Source: JBEKVE01 sp049514335 (GTDB taxonomy: Bacteria; Actinomycetota; Acidimicrobiia; Acidimicrobiales; UBA8190). From it: a stretch of 18,304 nt of DNA. Location of the stretch: contig JBEKVE010000100.1 in NCBI GenBank assembly GCA_049514335.1, positions 1 through 18,304 of the forward strand, in the 5' to 3' direction. Below the pieces are notes generated by a model. The model was not told the origin of the DNA, ran no database searches, and was given only the letters and a program-made list of their open reading frames with translations. The translations under genes and the position numbers were made by a program. Below, in pieces: positions 7,127 through 14,462 of the stretch (its first letter is position 1; each line of letters starts with the position of its first letter).

Positions 7127-7256
7127 ATCGAGCTCCCGGCGAACCCACCGGCCCTGGCGCACGAGACCGTCTGCGCCCGATCCAAGAGGAACGCCGGGCC
7201 GGCGAACGTCTCGAGCGCGGCGCAGCGCTGGAACCCGAGATGGCCGGGCCTCGACT

Positions 7257-7273
7257 CCTGCGGAGAGCGCAGG
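7257..7273 (-). terminator. Short hairpin downstream of the MMPL gene
   Basis: CCTGCG (7257-7262) pairs with CGCAGG (7268-7273) over a 5-nt loop, 27 nt past the MMPL stop on the minus strand. It lies between two convergent genes. No T-run. The rest of 7127-7299 shows nothing else recognisable. Confidence 0.3.
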
Positions 7274-7299
7274 TACTCGTCACAACAGGGAGAAAGCCG

Positions 7300-9567
7300 T
7301 TACCGGCGTGGCGCGGTCGGCGGATCCGGTCGTCCGCCTCGTTGCCGGCTGGCAGAGCCGGGCACCCACCAATTCGCCGCCCCGGCCAGCTTCATGAAGG
7401 CCGGGACGAGGACGCTCCGTATGAGTAGGGCATCGGCCAGCACGGCGAGGGTCAGGCCGAGGCCGAACATCTTGATGAAGCTGATCCCGCTCGACAGCAC
7501 GCTCAGGAACACGATGCTCATGAGAAGCGCTGCGGCGGTGATGATGCGCCCGGACTGCTGCAACCCGCGGGCAACGGCGTCCTCGTCGTTCATGCCGGCG
7601 TCATGATGCTCCTTGATGCGTGAGACCAGGAACACCTCGTAGTCCATGGAAAGACCGAAGGCGACGCAGAACATGAGAATGGGCATGGTGGCGACGAGGT
7701 TGCCGGTCGAGGTGAAGTCGAGGAGGTGGGAGAAGTGACCCTCCTGAAAGATCCACACCATGGCACCGAAGACGGCTGACAGCGACAGGACATTCAGGAC
7801 CAGTGCCTTGAGCGGGAGCACGACACTTCGAAAGATGAGCAGCAGCAACACGAGCATCACCACGGCGATCAGGCCCAAGCACAGCGGTAGATAGTGGAAG
7901 ATCACGGCGTCGGAGTCGGCGTAGTTGGCCGGCTCCCCCCCGAGCAGCATGGGGACAGGAGCGGGAACGGCGCGAAGCGCGTCGACCAAGGTGACACCAG
8001 CTGGCGACATGGCGTTGATCGAGGGCGCGACCGACAGCCATGCCTGGGTGCCTCCGGGCACGCCTTTGCTGTACCCCCGCAGGTACGAGGCGGGCGCTCG
8101 TGCCCGTGCCCCTCGCTCGTAGACGCCAGTTGCCGTCGCCACCTGTGCCACGGCGTGCACGGCGGACAGCCGGGCGGCATAGGCATCGAGCGATCCGCCG
8201 GAGATCGAATCGTGGCCGCTGCGGGGCACGGCAAACAGGGCGAAGGTCTGTCCCGGGCCGAAGACCGCAGACAGCTGGTCGTCGACCTGGCGTACGTGAT
8301 CGGAGGGGGCCAAGACCCTGGTGTCGAAGTACCCCAGGTGCAGATCGACCACCGGTGACCCGAGGACGCCGAGCACAGCCAATCCGGCCACGATCGACAG
8401 CCAGGGGTGTCGCATCACCTTTCGCGCCCAGGCCGACCACATTCCCTCGTCGCGCGCTCGCACCGAGCGCGTCCAGATCCGCCCGCGATCGACGCGTGGG
8501 CCCAGGGACGCGAGGACGGCCGGAAGCACCACCACGGCGGCGAGGCCCGACAAGAGGGCCACGGCGATGCCCGCGATGGCAAAGGACCGAAGAAACGGTA
8601 TGGGGAACACGGCCAGGGCCGACAAGGATGCGGCGACGGTCAGGGCGCTGCCGGCCACGGTGCGACCGGCATTGGCCATGGTGCGGGCCAATGCCGTCTC
8701 GAGATCGTGTCCGGCACCCAGCTCCTCCCGGTAGCGCGACACCATGAAGAGGCTGTAATCGATGGCCAGCCCCAGACCCAGGACCGTGGTCATGTTGAGG
8801 GCGAAGATCGACACCGGCGTCACGCTCGTGATCACCCGCAGGGCGAGGAACGTGCCCATGGTCGACACGCCGGCCACCACCAGCGGAAGAAGGGCCGAGA
8901 CCAGCGAGCCGAATACGAACAGCAGGAGCAACAGCGTCACCGGCACGGCTACCGCCTCGGCTTTCACCAAGTCGCGCTCGATGACCGTGTTCACCTCGTT
9001 GAAGGTGGGGCCGAATCCGCCGATCTCCACCGTCACCGACGCCGGGACCCGAGCGAACGCTCGAGCAACGCCGGGTTCGAAGCGGACCACCTGGTTCTCG
9101 TTTCCTTCGATGGTGGCCACGATGAGCGCTTCGCGGGCCGATGCGCTTCGCAGTTGTTCGGGGGATCCTTCGCTCCAGTAGGACGCCACGTCCTCCACGT
9201 GGGGAAGCGATGCCAGGCGACGAGTGAGGGTCACGCCGGCAGCGCGCACGGAAGGGGAGCGCACAGTGCCGGTTCGTGCCTGCACGATGATCTCCAGGTT
9301 GGGCGGGGTGATCCCGAACCGCGTCTGGAGGATGGACCCAGCCTGCACCGACGGCTCGGAGGAAGCGTCGAAGCCACCTTGTGACAGACGGCTTTGGACA
9401 GAGGCTCCGAAGGCCGCTGCCAGGACGACGAACACGACCGTTGCCGCCAGGATCCACCGTCGCCGACGCGAAACGGCCACGCCGAGCCGTCCGAGAATGC
9501 GCTGCGACGCCTGGGAACCGACCTCTCCAGCCGGCGGCTGGGGCCGGTCGATGGTTACCGGGCGCAC
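7300..9567 (-). CDS. MMPL-family (RND superfamily) membrane exporter
   Basis: Predicted inner-membrane proton-driven exporter of 755 residues, the normal size for actinobacterial MMPL proteins. Topology is the RND duplication: TM1 at residues 37-56, a periplasmic loop of about 145 residues, a TM bundle at ~203-355, TM7 near 388-405, a second loop to ~555, and a second bundle at ~560-728. Both halves carry the proton-relay Asp-Tyr pair, GLGLAIDYSLF (Asp270-Tyr271) and AFGLSMDYEVF (Asp642-Tyr643). Family substrates are lipids, siderophores or drugs; the divergent TetR regulator points to an inducible, possibly toxic, ligand. GTG at 9567 is preferred because the promoter ends 9 nt upstream, suggesting a leaderless mRNA. 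The open frame reaching 9792 runs through the operator and into the regulator gene and is not conserved-looking. Confidence 0.9.
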   Translation of the reverse strand: MRPVTIDRPQPPAGEVGSQASQRILGRLGVAVSRRRRWILAATVVFVVLAAAFGASVQSRLSQGGFDASSEPSVQAGSILQTRFGITPPNLEIIVQARTGTVRSPSVRAAGVTLTRRLASLPHVEDVASYWSEGSPEQLRSASAREALIVATIEGNENQVVRFEPGVARAFARVPASVTVEIGGFGPTFNEVNTVIERDLVKAEAVAVPVTLLLLLFVFGSLVSALLPLVVAGVSTMGTFLALRVITSVTPVSIFALNMTTVLGLGLAIDYSLFMVSRYREELGAGHDLETALARTMANAGRTVAGSALTVAASLSALAVFPIPFLRSFAIAGIAVALLSGLAAVVVLPAVLASLGPRVDRGRIWTRSVRARDEGMWSAWARKVMRHPWLSIVAGLAVLGVLGSPVVDLHLGYFDTRVLAPSDHVRQVDDQLSAVFGPGQTFALFAVPRSGHDSISGGSLDAYAARLSAVHAVAQVATATGVYERGARARAPASYLRGYSKGVPGGTQAWLSVAPSINAMSPAGVTLVDALRAVPAPVPMLLGGEPANYADSDAVIFHYLPLCLGLIAVVMLVLLLLIFRSVVLPLKALVLNVLSLSAVFGAMVWIFQEGHFSHLLDFTSTGNLVATMPILMFCVAFGLSMDYEVFLVSRIKEHHDAGMNDEDAVARGLQQSGRIITAAALLMSIVFLSVLSSGISFIKMFGLGLTLAVLADALLIRSVLVPAFMKLAGAANWWVPGSASRQRGGRPDPPTAPRR

Positions 9568-9576
9568 TCGGTCACG

Positions 9577-9603
9577 ATTACATACTCTGAGTATGTATAT
9601 CAA
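9577..9603 (-). promoter_or_regulatory. MMPL promoter
   Basis: On the minus strand TTGATA (9598-9603) and TGTAAT (9577-9582) each match consensus at five of six bases, with a 15-bp spacer that is slightly short. The GTG start at 9567 is 9 nt beyond the -10 box, implying a leaderless transcript. The 19-bp palindrome fills the space between the boxes, so a bound regulator would block polymerase. Confidence 0.5.
9579..9597. promoter_or_regulatory. 19-bp perfect palindrome, TetR operator
   Basis: TACATACTCTGAGTATGTA is a perfect inverted repeat of 9-bp arms around one base. It lies between the divergent MMPL and TetR genes and overlaps the MMPL promoter spacer and -10. Length and placement are typical of TetR-family operators. 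Its core ATACTC-N-GAGTAT reappears at 13434-13447 in front of the second TetR/exporter pair. Confidence 0.75.
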
Positions 9604-9624
9604 CCCGAAGTTTCCAAAGGGTGC

Positions 9625-9652
9625 TTGGTATGTATAAGACTCGGAGTAGGCT
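9625..9652 (+). promoter_or_regulatory. TetR promoter with a second operator-like core
   Basis: TTGGTA (9625-9630) and TAGGCT (9647-9652) are spaced by 16 bp. Between them, ACTCGGAGT (9639-9647) is a 9-bp palindrome with the same ACTC-N-GAGT core as the 19-bp operator, suggesting autoregulation of the regulator gene. The promoter would start transcription near 9659, a few bases before GTG 9666. Confidence 0.4.
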
Positions 9653-9665
9653 ACGCTTGACGGTC

Positions 9666-10274
9666 GTGGTCGTCTCCCGCCGAGCGGAGTACTCGGAGGC
9701 AACGCGGCGCGCCCTGCTCGACAGTGCTGCGACGAAGTTCCTCCAGAAGGGATATGCGGCGACCTCGCTCGACGAGGTGGCCGCCGGGGCACGGGTCACC
9801 AAGGGCGCCGTCTACCACCACTTTCCCTCCAAGCGAGCCGTGTACGAGGCGCTGACCGAAGAAGCGGAGCAGCGAGCGGTGGCAGCCATCGTCGAAGCGG
9901 CGGCCGAGCACGAATCGCCCTGGGACGGAGCGTTGGCCGGCCTCGACGCCTTCCTGCACCTGTGCGTCGACCCGACCTACAGCCGGTTGTGCTTCCAAGA
10001 AGGCCCCACCGTCATGGGCTTCGACGATTGGTGGCGCCAGGGTGAGACCTATTTCGTGGCCCTCACCCGGTCCATGATCGAGGGACTGCGGAATCTCGGT
10101 CTCGTCGAAACCGAGGATCCGGAGATCCTGTCGCAAATGCTGTTCGGTTCCGTGACTGCCGCCGCGCTCCTTCTGGCCCGCTCGCCTGATCCCGAGATGC
10201 TCCTTCCCCGAGTCCGTTCGGAGCTGCTGCGATTTGTCGAGCGTTTCCGGTCCGACCCTCCGCAGTCCGGCTGA
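9666..10274 (+). CDS. TetR/AcrR-family transcriptional regulator (MMPL-linked)
   Basis: Predicted dimeric repressor of 202 residues. The N-terminus holds the TetR DNA-binding domain: RRALLDSAATKFLQKGYAAT, then the HTH TSLDEVAAGARVTKGAVYHH with a canonical KGAVYHHF recognition helix and SKRAVYEAL. The C-terminal ligand-binding region contains a VDPTYSRLCFQEGPTVMG segment, found in a common subgroup of TetR regulators. It diverges from the MMPL exporter, and the shared intergenic region carries the 19-bp palindrome, so it most likely represses both the pump and itself until a pump substrate binds. GTG at 9666 is chosen from the promoter position. Upstream in-frame starts at 9621 (GTG) and 9657 (TTG) exist; 9621 lies upstream of the proposed -35 box. 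No clear RBS is seen for any of them. Confidence 0.85.
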   Translation: MVVSRRAEYSEATRRALLDSAATKFLQKGYAATSLDEVAAGARVTKGAVYHHFPSKRAVYEALTEEAEQRAVAAIVEAAAEHESPWDGALAGLDAFLHLCVDPTYSRLCFQEGPTVMGFDDWWRQGETYFVALTRSMIEGLRNLGLVETEDPEILSQMLFGSVTAAALLLARSPDPEMLLPRVRSELLRFVERFRSDPPQSG

Positions 10275-10347
10275 ACCGTCGGGCCTGTAGCCCAGGTCGC
10301 GATTCGGATCTCGAAGACCGAGGCACGCAGACCGGACGCCCGGGCGG

Positions 10348-10782
10348 TCACCCCACCATGATCGCATCGGCTCGGCGGACTCTGCGGGCCATCGCCTCGA
10401 GCATCCGGTGAGCCACCACGGGTGAAGCCTTCACGAGCGTCAGGAACTCATGACGATTGAACACCAGGAGCTCCATGTCGGTCTCGGCGATCACCGTCGC
10501 TGTGCGGGTACCGCCATCGAGCATGGCGATCTCCCCGAAGAAGTCGCCGGTGCCGAACTGGGCCACGACAGCGTTGTGGACGACGCATTCGGCAGTCCCG
10601 GAGAGGACGATGAAGACCTCGGTCCCGCGCTCACCCACCCTGGTCAGTTGTCGTCCCCTCGCCACCGAGACCCTCGTTCCGAGGCTCGCCACCTTCTTCA
10701 GATCCTTCGGGGTGCAACCCCGGAACATGGGGAGCGCCTTGAGTTGTTGCATGCGACTCCCCGTTGCCGTCTGTCGTGTCAT
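10348..10782 (-). CDS. Single-domain cyclic nucleotide-binding protein
   Basis: Predicted cytosolic protein of 144 residues that is essentially one CNBD (Crp/PKA-type beta barrel). Strand motifs LPMFRGCTPKDLKKVASLGT and VFIVLSGTAECVV precede the phosphate-binding cassette FFGEIAMLDGGTRTATV, which keeps the glutamate and arginine that bind the cyclic nucleotide. A C-terminal helix follows. No HTH is present, so it is not a Crp-type transcription factor; it could be a free-standing sensor for cAMP or cGMP. ATG at 10782 has GAGGAGG only 3 nt upstream, an unusually short spacing. ATG at 10752 is an alternative start, and the longer frame to 10887 is unlikely. It converges with the TetR gene and diverges from the Smr gene, so nothing fixes its partner. 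Confidence 0.8.
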   Translation of the reverse strand: MTRQTATGSRMQQLKALPMFRGCTPKDLKKVASLGTRVSVARGRQLTRVGERGTEVFIVLSGTAECVVHNAVVAQFGTGDFFGEIAMLDGGTRTATVIAETDMELLVFNRHEFLTLVKASPVVAHRMLEAMARRVRRADAIMVG

Positions 10783-10950
10783 GGACCTCCTCGGGGTGGA
10801 CGGTGCGGCCGCCTCACCTGTCAGGCTACGGCTGCGGGGTGAACGCCACGTGAATCGGATTGAAACGGTTGATGAACAAACGATCAAGGCGTGCTTTGGG
10901 ATACTGGGCGCGAACCTGAACCGTCATGATCACGGCGAAGAGGCGCAGCG

Positions 10951-11205
10951 GTGAAACTCAAGTTGGACCTCCACGACATCTACAACCGGGGCGGGGACAT
11001 CGACCGGGCACTCCGAGCTGTCATCGATGAGGCGGTGGAGAAGAAGGCCCAATTGGTGGAGATCATCCCCGGGAAGGGGAGCGGTCAGCTCAAGAAGCGG
11101 GTGTTGCGCTTCCTCGACCAGAAGGAGATCAAAGCGCTGTACGACCGGGTCGAAAAGGACTCCCACAACTTCGGCCGGGTGTTCGTCCACTTCAGGTGGA
11201 AGTGA
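10951..11205 (+). CDS. Small Smr-domain protein
   Basis: Predicted 84-residue protein consisting of one Smr (small MutS-related) domain. The N-terminal LDLHDI is the family's DLH motif. PGKGSGQLKKRVLRFL matches the HGKGxGxL(R/K)xxV loop, although the usual histidine before GKG is proline here. The C-terminal FGRVFVHFRWK is the last strand. Smr domains bind branched or nicked nucleic acid, and some cut it. The proline replacing the loop histidine may reduce nuclease activity; that is inference. GTG at 10951 is well supported by GAAGAGG at 10937-10943. It diverges from the CNBD gene, with 168 nt between them, and ends 9 nt from the stop of the convergent peptidase. Confidence 0.8.
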   Translation: MKLKLDLHDIYNRGGDIDRALRAVIDEAVEKKAQLVEIIPGKGSGQLKKRVLRFLDQKEIKALYDRVEKDSHNFGRVFVHFRWK

Positions 11206-11214
11206 CGTTGGCTC

Positions 11215-12741
11215 CTACCCTGCGCCTGCCATTCCGACGATCGGGGCAGGGAGGGGCTGGCCGCCGAGTGATCCCAGGAACTGCGCGTCACCGAAGCTGA
11301 AGATTCCACCGTCGGACGCCACGAACCAATACCCACCGTCGTCGTTCGTCGCCGCCATGCCGACGATGGGCTGGTTCAACTGCCCACCTCCCATTGACCC
11401 CGAGAACGGGGCATCGAACGCAAAGATGCCACCGTCGGAGGCCACCAACCAGTAACCACCGGTCTGGGCGTCCACCGCCATGCCGACGACCGGCCTGTTC
11501 AGTCGGGTGCCCCCCATCGACCCGTGGAAGCCGGCGTCACCGAAGGCGAAGATGCCGCCGTCGGAGGCCACCAGCCAATATCCCCCGCCATCGGGTGTCG
11601 GGGTCATGCCGACGATGGGCTGGTTGAGACGTGTGCCCCCCATGGACCCGAAGAACGGGGCGTTGAAGGCGAAGATCCCCCCGTCCGAGGCGACGAGCCA
11701 ATAGCCCCCGGTTTCGGGATCAGCGGCCATGCCGACGATGGGCTTGTTGAGCGGGATGCCCGCCGTCGATCCGTAGTCATTGGAGCCGAACGCGTCGACG
11801 GCCCCGCTGCTGGTCACGAGCCAATAGCCCCCCGTGGTCGGATCGACGGCCATCGCCGCCTCGGGGTCGAGCCCCGAGGCGAACGTCGACCCCAGGTACG
11901 GGGCGTATCCGTAGCTCGTGACCTGCCCGTCGGCTCCCACCACGTCATAGCCCTGAGCGACGTAGTCGACCGTCACCTGATCGCCAGGGATGAGGCCGGT
12001 GGATTGCGCCAGGAGCATGCCTGAATCGGGGTCGTATGCATCAGTTGCGAGAACTGAAACCTGACCGAGATCGGCACCCGTTACCGCCAGGTCGAAGAAG
12101 GTGATCGACCTGAAGTCGGCGAACGGAACGATCCCGCTGCTGTCCGTCGGTGCTTCGATCACCCATTCGGCCGACTCCGCAGGCGTGTCGTAGGAGAAGA
12201 CCTCGTCGATCCCCACGTTGGACGTGTCATCGGTGATGTAGATCCGCCAGGAGTTGAGACCGACATTGGTCACCGATGCCGAGATCAGATCACCGGGATT
12301 GGCGGTGGCGAAATCAACAGGGTTGTCAGGCAGCATCTCGTACCACATCTCGTACAGCGTGGTGCCGTTCACGCTCACCTGAGAGGTTCCCGCTTGGATG
12401 AGTGGCGCATAGGTCGTGCCTCCGATACCCACCCACTCCCCGGCGGCCTCCTCGGGTTGCGACGGCTTCACCGTCGGGACGATCCAAGCTCCAGACACGC
12501 TCGTGAACGTGCTGCCCGTGTCGACGAGCCCCGACCAGTTGTAGGACTTGATGTCGAACGCCGACTTGGCAAAGGTCTCGTCGTGCTCCGCCCACACCGG
12601 TGCGCGCCCGAGGGCGGAGTGCGGGGCCGTCGAGGCGTCTGCCCGCTGGCTCGGGGTGACGAGCTGCACCCCCACCGAGGCGCCGCACACGATGAGAGCG
12701 ACAAGGATCCCTCTCAGATCGTGGCCGGCTACCACCGGCAT
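11215..12741 (-). CDS. Secreted G1-family glutamic endopeptidase with C-terminal GGYWLVASDGGIFAFG repeats
   Basis: Predicted exported acid peptidase of 508 residues. A signal peptide occupies about residues 1-36 (hydrophobic GILVALIVCGASVGV, basic residues nearby). Residues ~63-262 match peptidase family G1 (eqolisin/scytalidoglutamic peptidase): SYNWSGLV, WVGIGG, the putative catalytic glutamine in LIQAGT (Gln116), MWYEMLP, and the putative catalytic glutamate in AEWVIEAP (Glu192). Residues ~280-508 form about five units of ~44 residues with a GGYWLVASDGGIFAFG core followed by a GSMGGxxLNxPIVGM segment, probably a beta-propeller-like module for binding or localisation. The start is ATG 12741; no clear RBS is seen. 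It lies 42 nt downstream of the second TetR gene on the same strand and could share its transcript. Confidence 0.85.
   Translation of the reverse strand: MPVVAGHDLRGILVALIVCGASVGVQLVTPSQRADASTAPHSALGRAPVWAEHDETFAKSAFDIKSYNWSGLVDTGSTFTSVSGAWIVPTVKPSQPEEAAGEWVGIGGTTYAPLIQAGTSQVSVNGTTLYEMWYEMLPDNPVDFATANPGDLISASVTNVGLNSWRIYITDDTSNVGIDEVFSYDTPAESAEWVIEAPTDSSGIVPFADFRSITFFDLAVTGADLGQVSVLATDAYDPDSGMLLAQSTGLIPGDQVTVDYVAQGYDVVGADGQVTSYGYAPYLGSTFASGLDPEAAMAVDPTTGGYWLVTSSGAVDAFGSNDYGSTAGIPLNKPIVGMAADPETGGYWLVASDGGIFAFNAPFFGSMGGTRLNQPIVGMTPTPDGGGYWLVASDGGIFAFGDAGFHGSMGGTRLNRPVVGMAVDAQTGGYWLVASDGGIFAFDAPFSGSMGGGQLNQPIVGMAATNDDGGYWFVASDGGIFSFGDAQFLGSLGGQPLPAPIVGMAGAG
11230..11870 (-). repeat. Tandem ~130-nt coding repeats in the peptidase C-terminus
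   Basis: About five in-frame units of roughly 120-135 nt each encode GGYWLVASDGGIFAF(G/N/D) plus a spacer with GSMGG and PIVGM. The three central units are nearly identical at protein level and similar in DNA, so recombination could change copy number and short reads could misassemble the region. The outermost N-terminal unit (GGYWLVTSSGAVDAFG) is the most diverged. Confidence 0.8.
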
Positions 12742-12783
12742 AGGATCGTCGAGTACTCGCGCCAGAGCAAGTCGGGCGTGGTG

Positions 12784-13404
12784 CTAAATGTCGACGCCGA
12801 GCCCGCGGGTGATCAACGCTATTGCGTCTTCGACGAGGGCGTCGTCGGCTGCCTCGGGCTGGAGCGCTCGCAATTGGCCGATACCGCGAAACAGTGCCGT
12901 GACGATCCTGGCGACACGTTCGGCCGATGCCAACGGCTCGAGGCCCTGGCGGACGCGCTCGGATTCGATGATCTCGGCAATGCCGCGTACGCTCTCGTCC
13001 TCCAGTCGCACGAGCTGCTCGCGGGCCGCTGGATTGCGCAGGGAATAGAGCAGGAACTCTTGGTAGAGCACGGCAGGGTCGCCGGGCGTGCTGCGGACCT
13101 CCTCGCGGATCAAGGAGACGAAGTCCGACAGGCGGGCCTCCGGAGGGATCTCGGAGCGCTCGAGGGTGGAGCGCAATGCGTCCATCTCTCGGTCGACGTT
13201 CGCCTTGAACATCGCCAGGAAGAGATCTTCCTTGTTCTTGAAGTTCGAGTACACGGCCCCTTTCGAGAACCCGGCGACGGCAGCGACTTCGTCGAGCGAA
13301 GCGCCGTGGAACCCGTGCTCGGCGAACACCTGCGCTGCTGCCGCCAGCAGGTGCTCGCGGGTCTGCTGCCGTCTTCGCTCGGGGGTGAGGGGCTGGATCG
13401 TCAT
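12784..13404 (-). CDS. TetR/AcrR-family transcriptional regulator (DrrAB-linked)
   Basis: Predicted dimeric repressor of 206 residues. The DNA-binding domain reads RRQQTREHLLAAAAQVFAEH, then ASLDEVAAVAGFSKGAVYSN with a KGAVYSNF recognition helix and NKEDLFLAMF. The C-terminal part is helical, with a segment resembling TetR_C dimerisation and ligand domains (LYQEFLLYSLRNPAAREQL). ATG at 13404 is preferred. ATG at 13428 would add eight residues, and the open frame to 13851 is antisense to the ABC gene. A -10-like TATTAT lies just upstream on this strand, next to the palindrome at 13434-13447. It diverges from the DrrA-like gene, so repression of that exporter and of itself is the likely role. 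The peptidase gene follows 42 nt downstream. Confidence 0.85.
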   Translation of the reverse strand: MTIQPLTPERRRQQTREHLLAAAAQVFAEHGFHGASLDEVAAVAGFSKGAVYSNFKNKEDLFLAMFKANVDREMDALRSTLERSEIPPEARLSDFVSLIREEVRSTPGDPAVLYQEFLLYSLRNPAAREQLVRLEDESVRGIAEIIESERVRQGLEPLASAERVARIVTALFRGIGQLRALQPEAADDALVEDAIALITRGLGVDI

Positions 13405-13409
13405 AGGGG

Positions 13410-13447
13410 TTGCGCTACTGTCGAGCATAATAGATACTCGTGAGTAT
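13410..13447 (+). promoter_or_regulatory. DrrA promoter overlapped by a TetR operator
   Basis: TTGCGC (13410-13415), a 17-bp spacer and GATACT (13433-13438) form a plausible promoter. ATG 13446 is 7 nt past the -10 box, so the mRNA may be leaderless. ATACTC (13434-13439) and GAGTAT (13442-13447) are inverted arms with a 2-bp centre, covering the -10 box and the start codon. The core matches the 19-bp palindrome at 9579-9597 apart from one extra central base. Confidence 0.55.
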
Positions 13448-14462
13448 GTCCGATGCGAGTGGGTACGTCGTAGCCCGGGACGACCTGGTGGGCAGGCAGG
13501 TCGGAAGCCCCGGGCCCGCCGTGCGCACGACGGGCCTGGTGCGCAGGTTCGGGCATCTGACGGCGGTGGACGGGTTGGACCTCCAGGTGGCACGAGGGGA
13601 GATCTACGGGTTCCTCGGTCCGAACGGGGCGGGGAAGTCGACCCTCCTGCGGATGTTGTGCACGCTTCTTCGCCCCAGTGCCGGGCAGGCCCTCGTGGCG
13701 GGCCACGACGTGGTCGAGGAGCCCCAGGAGGTCCGGTTCCGCATCGGGGCCGCCCTGCAGGAAGCGGCGTTGGACGACCGCCAGAGCGGGCGCGAGCTGC
13801 TCGTCCTGCAGGGCCGGCTGTATGGACTGCGCAGCGCCGAGATCCGGACACGACTCGGTGAGGTCCTCGACCTCGTCGACATCGGGGATGCGATCGACCG
13901 TCGAATCGGAACGTATTCGGGGGGGATGAAGCGCCGGCTCGATCTCGCTGCGGCGTTGATGCACAACCCCGAGGTCCTCTTCCTCGATGAGCCGACCACC
14001 GGTCTCGACCCGACCAGCCGCGCCAGCGTGTGGTCGGAGGTTCGTCGCCTCAATGTCGAGCTGGGGATGACGGTCTTCCTGACGACGCAGTATCTCGAGG
14101 AAGCCGATGCGTTGGCCCACCGGGTGGGGATCATCTCTGGTGGCCGCCTGGTGGCTGAAGGTGTGCCCGACGTGCTCAAGCGCTCGATCACCCAGGACGT
14201 CATCGTGGTGGAGGCAGAAGGCGAGGACCCCGGCTCGCTCGAGCGACTTCGCCGCCTCGAGGTGGTCGAGTCCATAACGGCGTCGGGGGGATCCATCATC
14301 ATCACAACGCCCGACAGCCGCGTGGCCCTCAACGAGGTGGTCATCGCACTCAATCAGACCAAGCTCACGGTGCGGAGCCTGACCCTCCGGTCTCCGACCC
14401 TCGACGACGTGTTCGCGGCACTGACGGGCTCGCGCATGACCGCGGATGCCACGGCGTCATGA
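13446..14462 (+). CDS. ABC transporter ATP-binding subunit, DrrA-like
   Basis: Predicted cytosolic ATPase of 338 residues driving the membrane subunit encoded next. Walker A is GPNGAGKS (58-65), the Q-loop lies near LQEAAL (104-109), the signature is YSGGMKRRL (157-165), Walker B with catalytic glutamate is VLFLDEP (177-183), and the D-loop is GLD. The switch residue is glutamine (TTQYLEEAD, Gln215) rather than histidine, as is usual in the DrrA drug-exporter group. A ~110-residue C-terminal extension after LVAEG is also typical of DrrA. The family exports anthracyclines, lipids (such as phthiocerol dimycocerosates) or other drugs. ATG 13446 is chosen from the promoter position; GTG 13440 is the alternative. 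The stop overlaps the next start (ATGA), showing translational coupling. Confidence 0.9.
   Translation: MSDASGYVVARDDLVGRQVGSPGPAVRTTGLVRRFGHLTAVDGLDLQVARGEIYGFLGPNGAGKSTLLRMLCTLLRPSAGQALVAGHDVVEEPQEVRFRIGAALQEAALDDRQSGRELLVLQGRLYGLRSAEIRTRLGEVLDLVDIGDAIDRRIGTYSGGMKRRLDLAAALMHNPEVLFLDEPTTGLDPTSRASVWSEVRRLNVELGMTVFLTTQYLEEADALAHRVGIISGGRLVAEGVPDVLKRSITQDVIVVEAEGEDPGSLERLRRLEVVESITASGGSIIITTPDSRVALNEVVIALNQTKLTVRSLTLRSPTLDDVFAALTGSRMTADATAS

Noticed and set aside
6794..7162. Long N-terminal extension of the ArsR-type protein
   Set aside because: It crosses the near-consensus promoter, is low-complexity, and lies antisense to a frame with better codon bias.
8407..9384. 325-codon plus-strand frame inside the MMPL gene
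   Set aside because: Composition is His/Arg/Gly-rich with no recognisable motif, and the opposite strand encodes an excellent MMPL protein.
7601..9457. 618-codon open frame antisense-phase to the MMPL gene on the same strand
   Set aside because: It is an out-of-frame reading of the MMPL gene made possible by high GC; the protein is arginine/glycine-rich with no domains or membrane helices.
12750..12759. CGAGTACTCG palindrome upstream of the peptidase as a third TetR operator
   Set aside because: The half-sites overlap and face the opposite way (GAGTACTC rather than ACTC-N-GAGT), so it does not match the shared core; a 10-bp palindrome may be chance.
12394..13443. 349-codon plus-strand frame across the peptidase and TetR genes
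   Set aside because: It spans two well-supported minus-strand genes and their spacer and shows no domain; a GC-driven shadow.
13960..14110. Glutamine in place of the H-loop histidine in the DrrA-like ATPase as a defect
   Set aside because: TTQYL is the usual sequence in DrrA-type ATPases, so it is a family trait rather than an anomaly.
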